A stretch of DNA of 64,000 nucleotides, from positions 62,001-126,000 of the forward strand of contig JAPOVC010000022.1 in assembly GCA_026708325.1 (NCBI GenBank), read 5' to 3'. The notes under the pieces are model-generated. The model saw only the letters and a list, made by a program, of their open reading frames with translations, searched no databases and was not told the origin of the DNA. Positions 42,435-51,665 of the stretch are shown piece after piece. The translations under genes and the position numbers were made by a program. How positions within the stretch are numbered: position 1 is the first letter of the stretch; the number at the start of each line of letters is the position of its first letter. The DNA is from Anaerolineaceae bacterium. Lineage in GTDB: Bacteria; Chloroflexota; Anaerolineae; Aggregatilineales; Phototrophicaceae.

Positions 42435-43519
42435 TGCTCCTGCGCATCCCCGCACCCTTCGACCCGCACGTTCACCTGCGGGATCTGGACTGGTCGCACA
42501 AAGGTACGGTTGCCAGCGAAACAGCCGCAGCGCTGTCCGGTGGCTACACGGCCCTGCTGGACATGCCCAACACCCCTCCGGCGACAACCCACCCGGATGC
42601 CCTGAACAAAAAGCGGTCCCGTTTTCTTGAATCGGCCCGCTGTGACTGGGGACTTTGGTTCGGCGCCTCGCAACCCGGCAATCAGGGACACTTTGACCGT
42701 GTGCAGCACCTCGTCTGCGGCTTGAAGATCTACAACAACGAGACCACGGGCGACCTGTTGATCGAGGACCAGGCAATGCGGGACCGCATCATCGCCGCCT
42801 GGCCGGCCGGTGTTCCCATCGCCGTGCATGCCGAAGAAGACACAGTGGACGACATCCTGCAGCTTGTCAGACGCCACCGAAAATACGTCCACTTTTGCCA
42901 CATCAGCAGCGCATTTGAATTGAAACTCCTGGCTGGCGCCAGGGAAGAAGGGCTGCCGGTCAGCATCGGCGTTTGCCCGCACCATCTTTTTCTGACCCGC
43001 GACGACCTGGCCGCCCTGGGCCCGTTAGGCCTTATGAAACCTGAACTCAAGACCAGCGCCGACCGCGACGCCCTGCGCCAGGCGCTGCGCAGCGGTCTGG
43101 TCGACTTTGTCGAATCGGACCATGCCCCGCATACCCTGGCCGAAAAGAACGGGGAAGAGCCCGCCCATGGCGTGCCTGGCCTGGAGACCACCCTGCCCCT
43201 GCTCGGCCAGGCCGTCCATGAAGGCTGGCTTGAGCCGGATAGACTGGTTGAACTGGTCTCGACCGGGCCTCGACGGTTGTTCGGCTACCCCCTGCCTCCG
43301 GATAGCTGGACTGAACTGGACCTGGGGGAGAGCCAGGTGATCGAGGACAACAACCTGCGTACGCGCTGCGGCTGGTCGCCTTTCAGCGGCATGCGCGTGC
43401 ATGGCGTCGTGCGTCAGGTGACCCTGCGGGGTCGACAGGTCTTTGACGGCGAGCAAGTCCTCGCCGCCCCCGGCAGCGGGCTTCCACTGACGCAACGCAA
43501 CCCGCGCGTTGATGCGTGA
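42434..43519 (+). CDS. pyrC: Dihydroorotase
   Basis: A 361-residue amidohydrolase that cyclises carbamoyl aspartate. The metal motif DPHVHLRD lies near the N-terminus; the likely carboxylated lysine is in CGLKIYNNE. Later come HFCHIS, CPHHLFL and the catalytic Asp in ESDHAPHTLAEK. These resemble the dihydroorotase domain of animal CAD more than E. coli PyrC. The ATG shares one base with the pyrB stop (TGATG). The product passes to the flavin dehydrogenase encoded next. Confidence 0.93.
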   Translation: MLLRIPAPFDPHVHLRDLDWSHKGTVASETAAALSGGYTALLDMPNTPPATTHPDALNKKRSRFLESARCDWGLWFGASQPGNQGHFDRVQHLVCGLKIYNNETTGDLLIEDQAMRDRIIAAWPAGVPIAVHAEEDTVDDILQLVRRHRKYVHFCHISSAFELKLLAGAREEGLPVSIGVCPHHLFLTRDDLAALGPLGLMKPELKTSADRDALRQALRSGLVDFVESDHAPHTLAEKNGEEPAHGVPGLETTLPLLGQAVHEGWLEPDRLVELVSTGPRRLFGYPLPPDSWTELDLGESQVIEDNNLRTRCGWSPFSGMRVHGVVRQVTLRGRQVFDGEQVLAAPGSGLPLTQRNPRVDA

Positions 43520-44633
43520 CCTGACCCTCGACCTGAATCTACTGCTGTGGCGCGCCCTGCGTCCCCTGCTTTTTCTCCATTCTCCGCAACGCGCCCATGA
43601 ACGGGCGCTGGCCCTGCTCTCCTGGATGGATCGTTCGGAGACGGCGATTTCACTTGCATCCAGGCTGCATCGCAGCTGCTTTCCCCGGTCGGATTCCCCG
43701 CCGGCAGAAATCGGCGGCGTACGCTTCGGCCAGCCCCTGATCCTCGCGGCGGGTATGGTCAAGGGAACGGGCTTTAGTGATGAAACGGACGCATTGGCCG
43801 CCGTGGCAGAAGGAAAAAACATCCTCCCTGGCTGGCGCAGCCTGCCGGCCTTGCTCGGCCCGGTGGAGTTCGGTTCTTTCACCCGCTGGCCCCGCATGGG
43901 AAATCCCGGCACCGTACTCTGGCGCGACCCACGTACGCGCACGACGCATAATCGCGTGGGACTGCGCAACCCGGGGGCCCGCGCCGCTGCCAGCTTTCTT
44001 GGGTTACGACGTAGCAAATTGCCGGAATCCTGGGGAATAAACATTGCGACGAGCCCCGGGGTCGAAGACCTGGAGCGACAGTTTGAAGAATTGCTTGAGT
44101 CGATTGGTTTTTTTCTGGATGCGGACGTCCGGCCCGCCTGGTTCACCCTCAACATAAGCTGCCCCAACACCGGCGACGACCCGCGGGGTCGTCACAGCGC
44201 GGCGCTTGTACAGGCGCTCTGCGAGCCAACGGTGCGGCTCGCCTACCCAACGCCAGTCTGGATCAAGGTCGCCCCTGACCTTGGCCCGGAACAATATCAG
44301 GCACTGCCAGGCGCATGCGCCGCATCGGGCGTTCGCGCCATCGTCGCCACCAACACCCTGGCGCAGCCTTCCCCGGCGGATCCCCGCCAGGAGGCCGGAC
44401 TGGGTGGCGCGGGCCTGTTCCCGAATGCCCGGCAGGCGCAGAAGCTGCTACAGCAGGAACTGGGGAAGACAGCGGGCGCCGTCGACCTGGTCGCCTGTGG
44501 CGGTATACTCGACGGGGCCAGTTGGAAGTCCTGCGAAGCGGTGGTCGGCCAGTACTGGTCGGCGCTGGTCTGGCGCGGCCCGCTGGCGGCAGCATTGATA
44601 CTCCGCGAGGCGCAAGATGACCCCTGTCAATGA
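43512..44633 (+). CDS. pyrD: Dihydroorotate dehydrogenase, class 2-like
   Basis: A 373-residue flavoprotein that oxidises dihydroorotate to orotate. The architecture is class 2: an N-terminal amphipathic helix pair with SPQRAHERAL for quinone and membrane contact, LAAGMVKG, NRVGLRNPG, WGINI and VKVAP-like IKVAPDLG. The catalytic-base position reads NISCPNT, with Cys where class 2 enzymes have Ser; Cys is the class 1 choice. The ATG at 43512 is preferred over a TTG three bases earlier. The gene overlaps pyrC by eight bases and pyrE by 17. Confidence 0.88.
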   Translation: MRDLTLDLNLLLWRALRPLLFLHSPQRAHERALALLSWMDRSETAISLASRLHRSCFPRSDSPPAEIGGVRFGQPLILAAGMVKGTGFSDETDALAAVAEGKNILPGWRSLPALLGPVEFGSFTRWPRMGNPGTVLWRDPRTRTTHNRVGLRNPGARAAASFLGLRRSKLPESWGINIATSPGVEDLERQFEELLESIGFFLDADVRPAWFTLNISCPNTGDDPRGRHSAALVQALCEPTVRLAYPTPVWIKVAPDLGPEQYQALPGACAASGVRAIVATNTLAQPSPADPRQEAGLGGAGLFPNARQAQKLLQQELGKTAGAVDLVACGGILDGASWKSCEAVVGQYWSALVWRGPLAAALILREAQDDPCQ

Positions 44634-45264
44634 AGATGCGCTGGCCATCGCCCTGCTGGACACGAAGGCCTTTCACCATACGCCAGACAGCCCGGTCACC
44701 TTTCGTTCCGGCATTCAGTCCCCGGTCTATATCGACAATCGTCGCCTGATTCATCACCCGCAGGAGTGGCATCGCATCATCGACGGCATGCGGGCCCGCA
44801 TCGCCGAATCCGGTCTCAACTTCGATGTCATCGCCGGTATCGCGGTCGGGGGTATTCCTCACAGTTCAGCACTCGCCTGGTCACTGTCCGTGCCTTCCGT
44901 GTTCGTGCGCAAGGAGGCCAAGGAGCACGGCCTGCAGGGCCGCATCGATGGCGGCAATGTTGACGGCAGACATGTGCTTCTGGTTGAGGACATGATCACC
45001 ACCGGCGGCAGCAGCCTTTCCGGCGTGACAGCCCTGCGCGCCGCCGGCGCCACAGTCACGGACTGCCTCTCCATCACCTCCTACGACCTGGATGAGGCCC
45101 GGCTGGCATTTCGCAGCCAGGACGTCCGGCTGTGGCCGCTGGTCAGTTTCAGGGCGTTGCTGTCGGCCGCCGTGGCGCGCGGTCTGCTTGACGACGCAGC
45201 CCGCGGGGGTATCGAGGCGTGGCAGCGCAACCCGCGCGAATGGCGCGCCGATCCTGACCGATGA
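44617..45264 (+). CDS. pyrE: Orotate phosphoribosyltransferase
   Basis: PyrE adds PRPP to orotate to give OMP. The 215-residue protein has FRSGIQSPVYIDNR for orotate, GIAVGGIPHS, the mobile loop RKEAKEHGLQGRI and the PRPP motif VLLVEDMITTGGSS. GAGG lies eight bases before the ATG, which is inside the pyrD reading frame. The stop overlaps pyrF by four bases (ATGA), so the last two steps are translationally coupled. Confidence 0.95.
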   Translation: MTPVNEDALAIALLDTKAFHHTPDSPVTFRSGIQSPVYIDNRRLIHHPQEWHRIIDGMRARIAESGLNFDVIAGIAVGGIPHSSALAWSLSVPSVFVRKEAKEHGLQGRIDGGNVDGRHVLLVEDMITTGGSSLSGVTALRAAGATVTDCLSITSYDLDEARLAFRSQDVRLWPLVSFRALLSAAVARGLLDDAARGGIEAWQRNPREWRADPDR

Positions 45265-46079
45265 AGGCTATCGCCAAGTACCGGCGGCGGGCCAGGCGCG
45301 TCAATTCACTGCTTTGCCTGGGTTTGGACAGTCGTACCGGGCGCTTGCCGTCACGCTTTCTGCGGAACGAGCACCCCCTCTTCAGCTTCAATCAACACAT
45401 CCTTCAGTGCACCCTTGAATCTATTTGCGCGGTCAAACCCAACATCGCCTTTTACGAGGCCGCCGGCGCTGCGGGACTGCGCAGTCTGCGCCTTACGATG
45501 GAATGGCTGCGCGTGACTCAGCCGGACCTCTTCACCATTTGCGATGCCAAACGTGGCGACATTGGCAGCACCAGCGCTGCCTACGCCCGCGCCATTTTCG
45601 ACGACCTCGGCTTTGACGCCGTTACGCTCAGTCCCTGGCTGGGCCGCGACGCTCTGGAGCCCTTCCTCGAGCGGGACGACAAGGCCTGCATCATTCTTTG
45701 CCGCACTTCGAATCCCGGCGCAGGTGAGTTTCAGGACCTGAAGGCTGGCGGCCGCCCCCTCTGGCAACACGTCGCCCGGGCCGTCAGGGAACGCTGGAAT
45801 GAGCGCAACAACTGTATGCTGGTAATGGGCGCTACCCGTCCCGCGGAACTCGCGCAGGCCCGTCTGCTCGCAGGCGACATGCCGATCCTGGTGCCAGGAG
45901 TGGGCGCGCAGGGAGGCGACATTGCAGCAGTTGTGCACGCCGGTCTGGACTCTGGGGGCGGCGGATTGCTCATCAACGCCGCCCGCAGCATCCTCTACGC
46001 CGCGGATCCGGGGGTGGCGGCCAGGACGCTGCGTGACGACATCAATCGGGAACGGGAACGCATGATTGGTCCAGGTTAG
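45261..46079 (+). CDS. pyrF: Orotidine 5'-phosphate decarboxylase, type 2
   Basis: PyrF decarboxylates OMP to UMP. The 272-residue chain has the type 2 (mycobacterial) signature FTICDAKRGDIGST, with the catalytic Asp-Lys-Asp set, and is longer than the E. coli type. LCLGLD opens the barrel, FYEAAG follows, and VPGVGAQGGD forms the phosphate loop. It ends the operon; the last four bases overlap the convergent alkyltransferase-like gene, with no visible hairpin terminator. Confidence 0.93.
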   Translation: MKAIAKYRRRARRVNSLLCLGLDSRTGRLPSRFLRNEHPLFSFNQHILQCTLESICAVKPNIAFYEAAGAAGLRSLRLTMEWLRVTQPDLFTICDAKRGDIGSTSAAYARAIFDDLGFDAVTLSPWLGRDALEPFLERDDKACIILCRTSNPGAGEFQDLKAGGRPLWQHVARAVRERWNERNNCMLVMGATRPAELAQARLLAGDMPILVPGVGAQGGDIAAVVHAGLDSGGGGLLINAARSILYAADPGVAARTLRDDINRERERMIGPG

Positions 46080-46483
46080 GGCGCCGGATCCTGGCCTTGG
46101 GCCCCGCCCTCCTCGCTGAAATCCCAGGCGAATCGCGCCATATCCACACAGCCGCTGTCGTCAAATGACACGCCCTCGGCTTCCAGCAGGGCTCGCTGAA
46201 GGTCCGCCGCCTGACCATCCAGGCTGCTGCAACCGCGGTAATTCAGCACACGATGCCAGGGGACGGACGGCAACTCCGCTGAATCGGCCCTGGCGCTCTG
46301 GCGGCCCAGATTGCGCAAGGCAGTGCCCACCTTGCGGGCGGCGATGCGACGATAGCCGTTGGGGTCCATGCCGGGTGGCGGCGGGATGCATGCAGCGATC
46401 CGACCGTAGCTGCTCACCCGGCCCGGCGGAATCCTTGAGATCAGATCGAGGGCCTGCCGCTCAAACTGCCGCCAGGTCGCCAT
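46076..46483 (-). CDS. Alkyltransferase-like DNA repair protein (ATL)
   Basis: A 135-residue protein with the DNA-binding fold of O6-methylguanine methyltransferase. The active-site PCHRV motif reads PWHRV (residues about 76-80): the acceptor Cys is Trp, so it cannot remove alkyl groups. Such ATL proteins bind O6-alkylguanine, flip it out and recruit nucleotide excision repair. PPGRVSSYGRIA is the recognition helix region. The length is in the range of bacterial ATLs. It is 37 bases downstream of zwf on the same strand and probably shares its transcript. Confidence 0.88.
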   Translation of the reverse strand: MATWRQFERQALDLISRIPPGRVSSYGRIAACIPPPPGMDPNGYRRIAARKVGTALRNLGRQSARADSAELPSVPWHRVLNYRGCSSLDGQAADLQRALLEAEGVSFDDSGCVDMARFAWDFSEEGGAQGQDPAP

Positions 46484-46520
46484 ATGTCGATCCGTGAACC
46501 ATTGACGTCAGCCACGCCGG

Positions 46521-47948
46521 TCAGTTGCCGCCACAGCCGGCATCCCAGACGTGTCCGGCCTGGGTCAGCAAGGCATCCGCTGCCGGTGGCCCCTGGCCGC
46601 CAGGCGTGTAGAGCAGCGGCATGCCGCGCTCGCTTTCACGGATGACCGGGTCCATCAGTTTCCAGGCGGCCTCGATTCCGTCGCTGCGGGCGAAGAGCGA
46701 GGCATCGCCCTGCATCACGTCATGGAGCAGGCGTTCATAGGCTTCGGGGATCGGCGTGGCCGCGAAGGCATGATCGTAGCGAAAGCCCATGTGTACCCTG
46801 CGGGTATCGCTGGCCGTATCCGGCACCTTGGCGTCAATCGCCAGTTGTACGCCTTCGTCCGGTTGGAGGCAGATGGAAAGCGCATTGGGGATGGACTGCC
46901 GCCCGCCCAGCATACGATGCGGAGGCTGTCGGAAATTAATGATGATGTCGGTGCGTTTGCGCGACAGCGCCTTGCCCGAGCGCAGGTAAAAGGGTACACC
47001 ACGCCAGCGCTCGTTATCGACGTGTATGCGCATGGCGGCGTAAGTCGCGGTGCGCACGCTGCTGTCGCTGTCGTCCGCCGGGTTGTAGCCGCCGTACTGG
47101 CCGCAAATCACGTCCTGCGCCTGTATCGGGCGCACCGAATTGAGCAGGCGGACTTTCTCGTCTCGAATCAGGTCGGCATCAAAGTACTCGGGCGGTTCAA
47201 TAGCCGTCAACATCATCATCTGCAACATGTGGTTTTGAAACATGTCTCTGAATACACCGAAATCGTCGTAGTATCCGCCCCGGGTACCGACGTCCACAGA
47301 TTCGAGCGCGCTGATTTGCACGTTCTCGATGTGCTCCCGGTTCCACATTGGCTCGAAGATGGCGTTGGCGAAGCGCAAATAAATAATGTTCTGAATGGTC
47401 TCCTTTCCCAAATAATGATCGATGCGAAAGACCTGACTCTCGTCAAAGAAGCGGTGGATTTCCACGTTAAGGGCCCTGGCCGATTCCAGGTCCGTGCCAA
47501 AGGGTTTTTCAAATATGGCCCGCCGCCAGCCCTGCGCTTCCCGATGCATGCCCAGCGCGCCCAGGTTGTTGACTATCGGCACGTAAAGCGGTGGCGCCAC
47601 CGACAGATAATAGAGCCTTCTGCCCGTCCCTTGCTCGCGGTCGGTCAGAAAATTGTTGAGCCGCTGCATGTCTTCCGGCACGCTGGCGTTGCCTGGCACG
47701 TACCAGATGTGATGCGCGAATTTCTCCCAACGCGCCCGGTCCCAGGTCAGGGGCGAGTGTTCCAGAACGCCAGCCGACAGTCGCTCGCGCCATTCAGTGT
47801 GCGAAAAGGGCGTGCGCGAGATGCCGACAATGTTCAGCGGTTCCGTCAGACGGCCCTTCAGATAAAGATTGTAGAGGGCCGGCAGCAACTTGCGTCGGGC
47901 CAGGTCGCCCGAAGCGCCGAAAATGACGATGCTTGTCGCTTCACCCAT
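46521..47948 (-). CDS. zwf: Glucose-6-phosphate 1-dehydrogenase
   Basis: Zwf makes 6-phosphogluconolactone and NADPH, opening the oxidative pentose phosphate pathway. The 475-residue chain has the nucleotide loop IFGASGDLARRKLLPAL and the substrate motif RIDHYLGKE with the active-site Lys and His. The ATG at 47948 is selected because the fold starts there and GGG-rich sequence lies upstream; it overlaps rpiA by eight bases. No opcA, pgl or gnd gene follows, so the later oxidative steps are encoded elsewhere or absent. Confidence 0.95.
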   Translation of the reverse strand: MGEATSIVIFGASGDLARRKLLPALYNLYLKGRLTEPLNIVGISRTPFSHTEWRERLSAGVLEHSPLTWDRARWEKFAHHIWYVPGNASVPEDMQRLNNFLTDREQGTGRRLYYLSVAPPLYVPIVNNLGALGMHREAQGWRRAIFEKPFGTDLESARALNVEIHRFFDESQVFRIDHYLGKETIQNIIYLRFANAIFEPMWNREHIENVQISALESVDVGTRGGYYDDFGVFRDMFQNHMLQMMMLTAIEPPEYFDADLIRDEKVRLLNSVRPIQAQDVICGQYGGYNPADDSDSSVRTATYAAMRIHVDNERWRGVPFYLRSGKALSRKRTDIIINFRQPPHRMLGGRQSIPNALSICLQPDEGVQLAIDAKVPDTASDTRRVHMGFRYDHAFAATPIPEAYERLLHDVMQGDASLFARSDGIEAAWKLMDPVIRESERGMPLLYTPGGQGPPAADALLTQAGHVWDAGCGGN

Positions 47949-48678
47949 CCTGCACCCTTTCACGATCTTGCTCCGGCCGGCCCGTGGCCTGCAGGTGGCG
48001 AATGCCATCCACGCCGGCCACGATGACGTCGGTGGTCAGGCCGAGAAACAGACCATGTTCCACGATGCCGGTCTCCGCCTTGATTTGACGTGACAGCACC
48101 CAGGCATCCTCAAGGGGCCCGAAGTCGCAGTCAATGATGAAATTGCCGTTGTCGCTGCGGTAGGGCAGGCCATCCCGCATGCGCAAGGCCGGCCTTGAAC
48201 CCAGGGAACGCAGCCAGGCCAGGCGCGTAGTGTATCCAAAGGGCACGACTTCGACCGGGATGGCCCAGCGGCTTCCGAGCCGGGCCACCAACTTGCTGTC
48301 GTCCACGATGATCAGTTCACGCCGCGTGGCCCGGGCGATGATCTTTTCCCGCAGGAGTGCGCCGCCGCCGCCCTTGATGAGGTCCAGTTGCGGGTCGACT
48401 TCATCGGCGCCGTCTATCGTCAGGTCGATGCAGGGCTGCTCTTCCAGCGATGTCAGCGGAATGCCCAGCGCGCGCGCCTCCCGCGCCATGCGCGGCGATG
48501 CCGGCACCCCCACGATGTCGCGCAATTCGCCGGCGGCTACCAGTGCGCCCAGGCGGCGGACAGCCAGAAGCGTCGTACTGCCCTCGCCCAGGCCCAGCAC
48601 CATGCCTGATTCGATGAACTCCATCGCCTTGGCGGCGGCAAGGTGTTTGAGCCGGGTCCTCTCGTCCATCGTTGCCAT
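47941..48678 (-). CDS. rpiA: Ribose-5-phosphate isomerase A
   Basis: RpiA interconverts ribose-5-phosphate and ribulose-5-phosphate. The 245-residue protein has LGEGSTT for phosphate binding, TIDGADEVD with the catalytic acids, and LIKGGGGALLREKI with the active-site Glu. It begins 12 bases after the tal/pgi stop and overlaps zwf by eight bases, so the three genes form one coupled pentose phosphate operon. Confidence 0.95.
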   Translation of the reverse strand: MATMDERTRLKHLAAAKAMEFIESGMVLGLGEGSTTLLAVRRLGALVAAGELRDIVGVPASPRMAREARALGIPLTSLEEQPCIDLTIDGADEVDPQLDLIKGGGGALLREKIIARATRRELIIVDDSKLVARLGSRWAIPVEVVPFGYTTRLAWLRSLGSRPALRMRDGLPYRSDNGNFIIDCDFGPLEDAWVLSRQIKAETGIVEHGLFLGLTTDVIVAGVDGIRHLQATGRPEQDRERVQDG

Positions 48679-48690
48679 CGGACGCCGCGC

Positions 48691-51513
48691 TCAGGGCAGC
48701 GTCTGAATGGCGCTGGCAATTGCGCGCAAGCCTTCTACGGGTTGTTCGCCCAAATGCAGACGCAACACACGCCTTCCCTGGGCCAGCAGCGCTTCACGGT
48801 CGCCCAGGGCCTGGGCCTCAAAAAGCACGTCAAAGGCCAGCCCGCCTTCGCCTGGTATGGACAGGGACTTGCCTGGGTCCGCGACGACTTGAATGAAGAG
48901 GCCGGCACCGGAATCGCCCTTGTGCAATTGACCGGTGGAATGCAGGAAGCGCGGACCATAGCCAAGCGTCGTGGCCATGCCCGTGGCATCCCGCAACTGT
49001 TCCCGCAGCGAAGCCAGAGCGGCCCGGGCATTGTCATCCGGCGCCAACCAGGCGTGCAGACCGATGTAATCGCCAGGGCCCGCCTGCCCCAGAAAACTGG
49101 CAAGCGCCCCCGCCAGGCTGTCCGCACCCGTCTCGCCATAGACACGAACGCCCGCTTCGCTGATTTCCGGCTCCGCCTGGGGCAACGCGCCGTTGGCCTG
49201 CCAGGCGGCGACCACTTGCCGCGCCTGCACCTTGGCGCTTTCGACGTTGGGTTGGTCGAAGGGCTGGATGCGCATGCACCAGCCGGCGACGGCCACGGCG
49301 TATTCCCAGAGGAAGAACTGCGCGCCGACATCGTAATAGTCAATCAGCGTCAGCCGCAGCACCGGATGACCGCTTTCCTCAAGCGCGCCGAGCGCTGCGT
49401 CCTGGCTGTCGTCGCCTTCCAGTTTCAACTGCACGAAGAGACGGTCTTCGCCGTAGCGTTCCGGCGCCGACAGCGTCTCGCCGGTTACCGGCAAGATGCC
49501 CGTGCCATCCTTGCCCGTGCTCTCGGCAATCAGCTGCTCGACCCAGTCGCCGAAGGGTTCCAGTCCTGGCGAACAAACCAGCGTCAGTTTGTCCCGTCCC
49601 GCCCTGGCCAGGCTGCCCAGAACCGCCCCCAGCCAGGCCCCTGGATTCTGTTCGGGCTCCAGCTGGCAGCCGCTGGCCATCGCCAGCGCGCGCTGCAACA
49701 ACAGCGGCACATCAACGCCGGCCAGCGCCGCCGGCACCAGTCCAAAATATGAGAGGGCGGAATAGCGACCGCCAATGTTCGGATCGTTCAGGAAAGTCGC
49801 GCGGAATCCCTGCTCATGCGCCAAATCGGCCAGGGAACTGCCGGGGTCGGTGATGGCGACGAAGTGATCGCCGACTTCCGTCCCGCACAGGGCCAGGTTC
49901 GCCTGGGCGAAACAGTGTTGAAAGAGGGTGCGCGTCTCGATTGTGCCGCCCGATTTTGTGGAGACCACATAGAGAGTCCGGGCCGGGTCCAGTCCGTCGG
50001 TCGCCGCGCGAATGGCGTCGGGACTGGTGCTGTCCAGCACGGTCAGCCTCAGGCCTCCGGCGTCCGGCCCCCAGAGCTCGCCAAAAAGCTCCGGCGCGAG
50101 ACTGGAACCGCCCATGCCGAGCAACAATACGTCCGTATAACCCTCGTCGCGCAGGGCATCGGCCAGCGACTGAAGGCTGCCGGGTGAGCCCCAGACGATC
50201 GTTTGCCCCTCTGTCACAGGGGCGTCTGATTTGTGGCTGTCAAACATGGTCTGCGCGCAGTCCAGCCAGCCGAGGCGGTCGGCGATCTCGGTCGGTTCGG
50301 GCCGCCAGACCGTATGATCCCGGCGCCAGATTCGTGCCACGACGTCCTGCGCGGTCATGTCCGCGAGGGTCGTATCCACCAGACTTTGGTGGCGGTGCAA
50401 CTGCGAAGACATGTGCTGCGTTTCCGCCCGGATCTGGTCGCGGCGGGCAGCGATGGTGCCCAGCAGGTCTTCAAAGGGCGCTATGAACTTGTCGACGCCC
50501 TCGGTCTGCAGTTCCTCGCCCGCCAGGTGAAGGTCGATGCCGAGTTCGGCGAGACGCTCGATGCGCGCGTGACTGCCCTCCAGGTCATCCTCGACCGTCA
50601 GGGCGACCGTGCCGTGATCGAGGAAGGCCTCGAGCGTTTCGGGCGGCAGGGTGTTGACGGTGTCCGGTCCGATCAGCGTATCGACGTAGAGGGTATCCGG
50701 CAGGGCGGGGTCCTTGGTGCTGGTGCTGGCCCATAGCGGACGCTGTACGCGCGCGCCCTGCTGCGCCAGTCGCTGCCAGCGCTCACCCGAGAACAGCTCC
50801 CTGAAGCGCTGATAAACCAGTTTCGAGTTGTCGATGGCGATTCTGGCCTGCATTTCCGGCGCACCGGCCTCCGCCAGCGGGCCGTCCAGCTTGACGTCGA
50901 CGCGGCTGACGAAGAATGAGGCCACCGACCCCACCTTGCTGAGGTCGCCGCCACTGGCCGCCAGCCGCTCCAGACCGCGGATATAGGCATTGGCGACCGC
51001 CTCGTAGTGCGCCATTGAAAACATCAGGGTGATGTTGACGTTGATGCCCTCGGCGATCAGTTGCTCGACGGCCGGGATGCCCTCCCGCGTGGCCGGCACC
51101 TTGATCATCAGGTTGGGTCGCTCCAGTTCCTGAAAGTAACGCCGCGCCTCGGCCACCGTGCCATCTGTATCAAAAGCCAGGTTGGGATTGACCTCCAGGC
51201 TGACGTAGCCGTCCTCGCCCTCGCTCTCCTCATAGACCGGCAGGAAGAGCCCGGTCGCCATGTGAATGTCCCTGAGCGCCATGGATTCATAGGCCTCGCT
51301 AACGCTTGCGCCGCCGACCACCAGTTCCTGCAATTGATCGTCGTAATCGTTGCTTTGGGCGATCGCTTTCTCAAAGATGGCCGGATTGGACGTCACGCCG
51401 CGCACGCCCTGGTCGATCAGGGCCTGCATTTCGCCCGAGGTGACGAAGGCGCGCCGGATGTAGTCCAGCCAGACAGACTGACCCAGCTGACCCAGTTCCT
51501 GAATCTTGTTCAT
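48691..51513 (-). CDS. Bifunctional transaldolase/glucose-6-phosphate isomerase
   Basis: A 940-residue fusion. The N-terminal transaldolase (about 1-370) has GVTSNPAIFEKA and the Schiff-base lysine in LMIKVPATREG. The C-terminal phosphoglucose isomerase-like part (about 400-940) has LLGMGGSSLAPELF and the SIS motif VSTKSGGTIET. The fusion links the non-oxidative pentose phosphate pathway to glycolysis and is known from Chloroflexota and some other phyla. The ATG at 51513 follows AGGAGGGA. It heads the operon with rpiA and zwf and has a clear promoter. Confidence 0.93.
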   Translation of the reverse strand: MNKIQELGQLGQSVWLDYIRRAFVTSGEMQALIDQGVRGVTSNPAIFEKAIAQSNDYDDQLQELVVGGASVSEAYESMALRDIHMATGLFLPVYEESEGEDGYVSLEVNPNLAFDTDGTVAEARRYFQELERPNLMIKVPATREGIPAVEQLIAEGINVNITLMFSMAHYEAVANAYIRGLERLAASGGDLSKVGSVASFFVSRVDVKLDGPLAEAGAPEMQARIAIDNSKLVYQRFRELFSGERWQRLAQQGARVQRPLWASTSTKDPALPDTLYVDTLIGPDTVNTLPPETLEAFLDHGTVALTVEDDLEGSHARIERLAELGIDLHLAGEELQTEGVDKFIAPFEDLLGTIAARRDQIRAETQHMSSQLHRHQSLVDTTLADMTAQDVVARIWRRDHTVWRPEPTEIADRLGWLDCAQTMFDSHKSDAPVTEGQTIVWGSPGSLQSLADALRDEGYTDVLLLGMGGSSLAPELFGELWGPDAGGLRLTVLDSTSPDAIRAATDGLDPARTLYVVSTKSGGTIETRTLFQHCFAQANLALCGTEVGDHFVAITDPGSSLADLAHEQGFRATFLNDPNIGGRYSALSYFGLVPAALAGVDVPLLLQRALAMASGCQLEPEQNPGAWLGAVLGSLARAGRDKLTLVCSPGLEPFGDWVEQLIAESTGKDGTGILPVTGETLSAPERYGEDRLFVQLKLEGDDSQDAALGALEESGHPVLRLTLIDYYDVGAQFFLWEYAVAVAGWCMRIQPFDQPNVESAKVQARQVVAAWQANGALPQAEPEISEAGVRVYGETGADSLAGALASFLGQAGPGDYIGLHAWLAPDDNARAALASLREQLRDATGMATTLGYGPRFLHSTGQLHKGDSGAGLFIQVVADPGKSLSIPGEGGLAFDVLFEAQALGDREALLAQGRRVLRLHLGEQPVEGLRAIASAIQTLP

Positions 51514-51537
51514 CAATCCCTCCTGCCTGAAGCGCCG

Positions 51538-51565
51538 ATTATGCACATCCAGCCTGTATCGGCAA
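51538..51565 (-). promoter_or_regulatory. Promoter of the tal/pgi-rpiA-zwf operon
   Basis: On the minus strand TTGCCG (plus-strand 51560-51565) and CATAAT (51538-51543) are separated by 16 bases, 24 bases upstream of the ATG. Confidence 0.6.
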
Positions 51566-51603
51566 GCGCTGCGCCGGGTTCCCGGGGACCTGCCGACAAT
51601 TCC

Positions 51604-51631
51604 TTGCCTCGCCTGCGCGGGCGGGTAAAAT
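51604..51631 (+). promoter_or_regulatory. Promoter of the Gfo/Idh-ThuA pair
   Basis: TTGCCT (51604-51609) and TAAAAT (51626-51631) are spaced by 16 bases, 34 bases upstream of the ATG at 51666. Confidence 0.55.
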
Positions 51632-51665
51632 TCGCGCGTTCACCCCGGCAATCTTCGGAGGCCCC

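Noticed and set aside
44511..44516. TATACT inside pyrD as an internal promoter for pyrE
   Set aside because: It encodes conserved protein sequence (GGIL), lacks a -35, and pyrE already overlaps pyrD.
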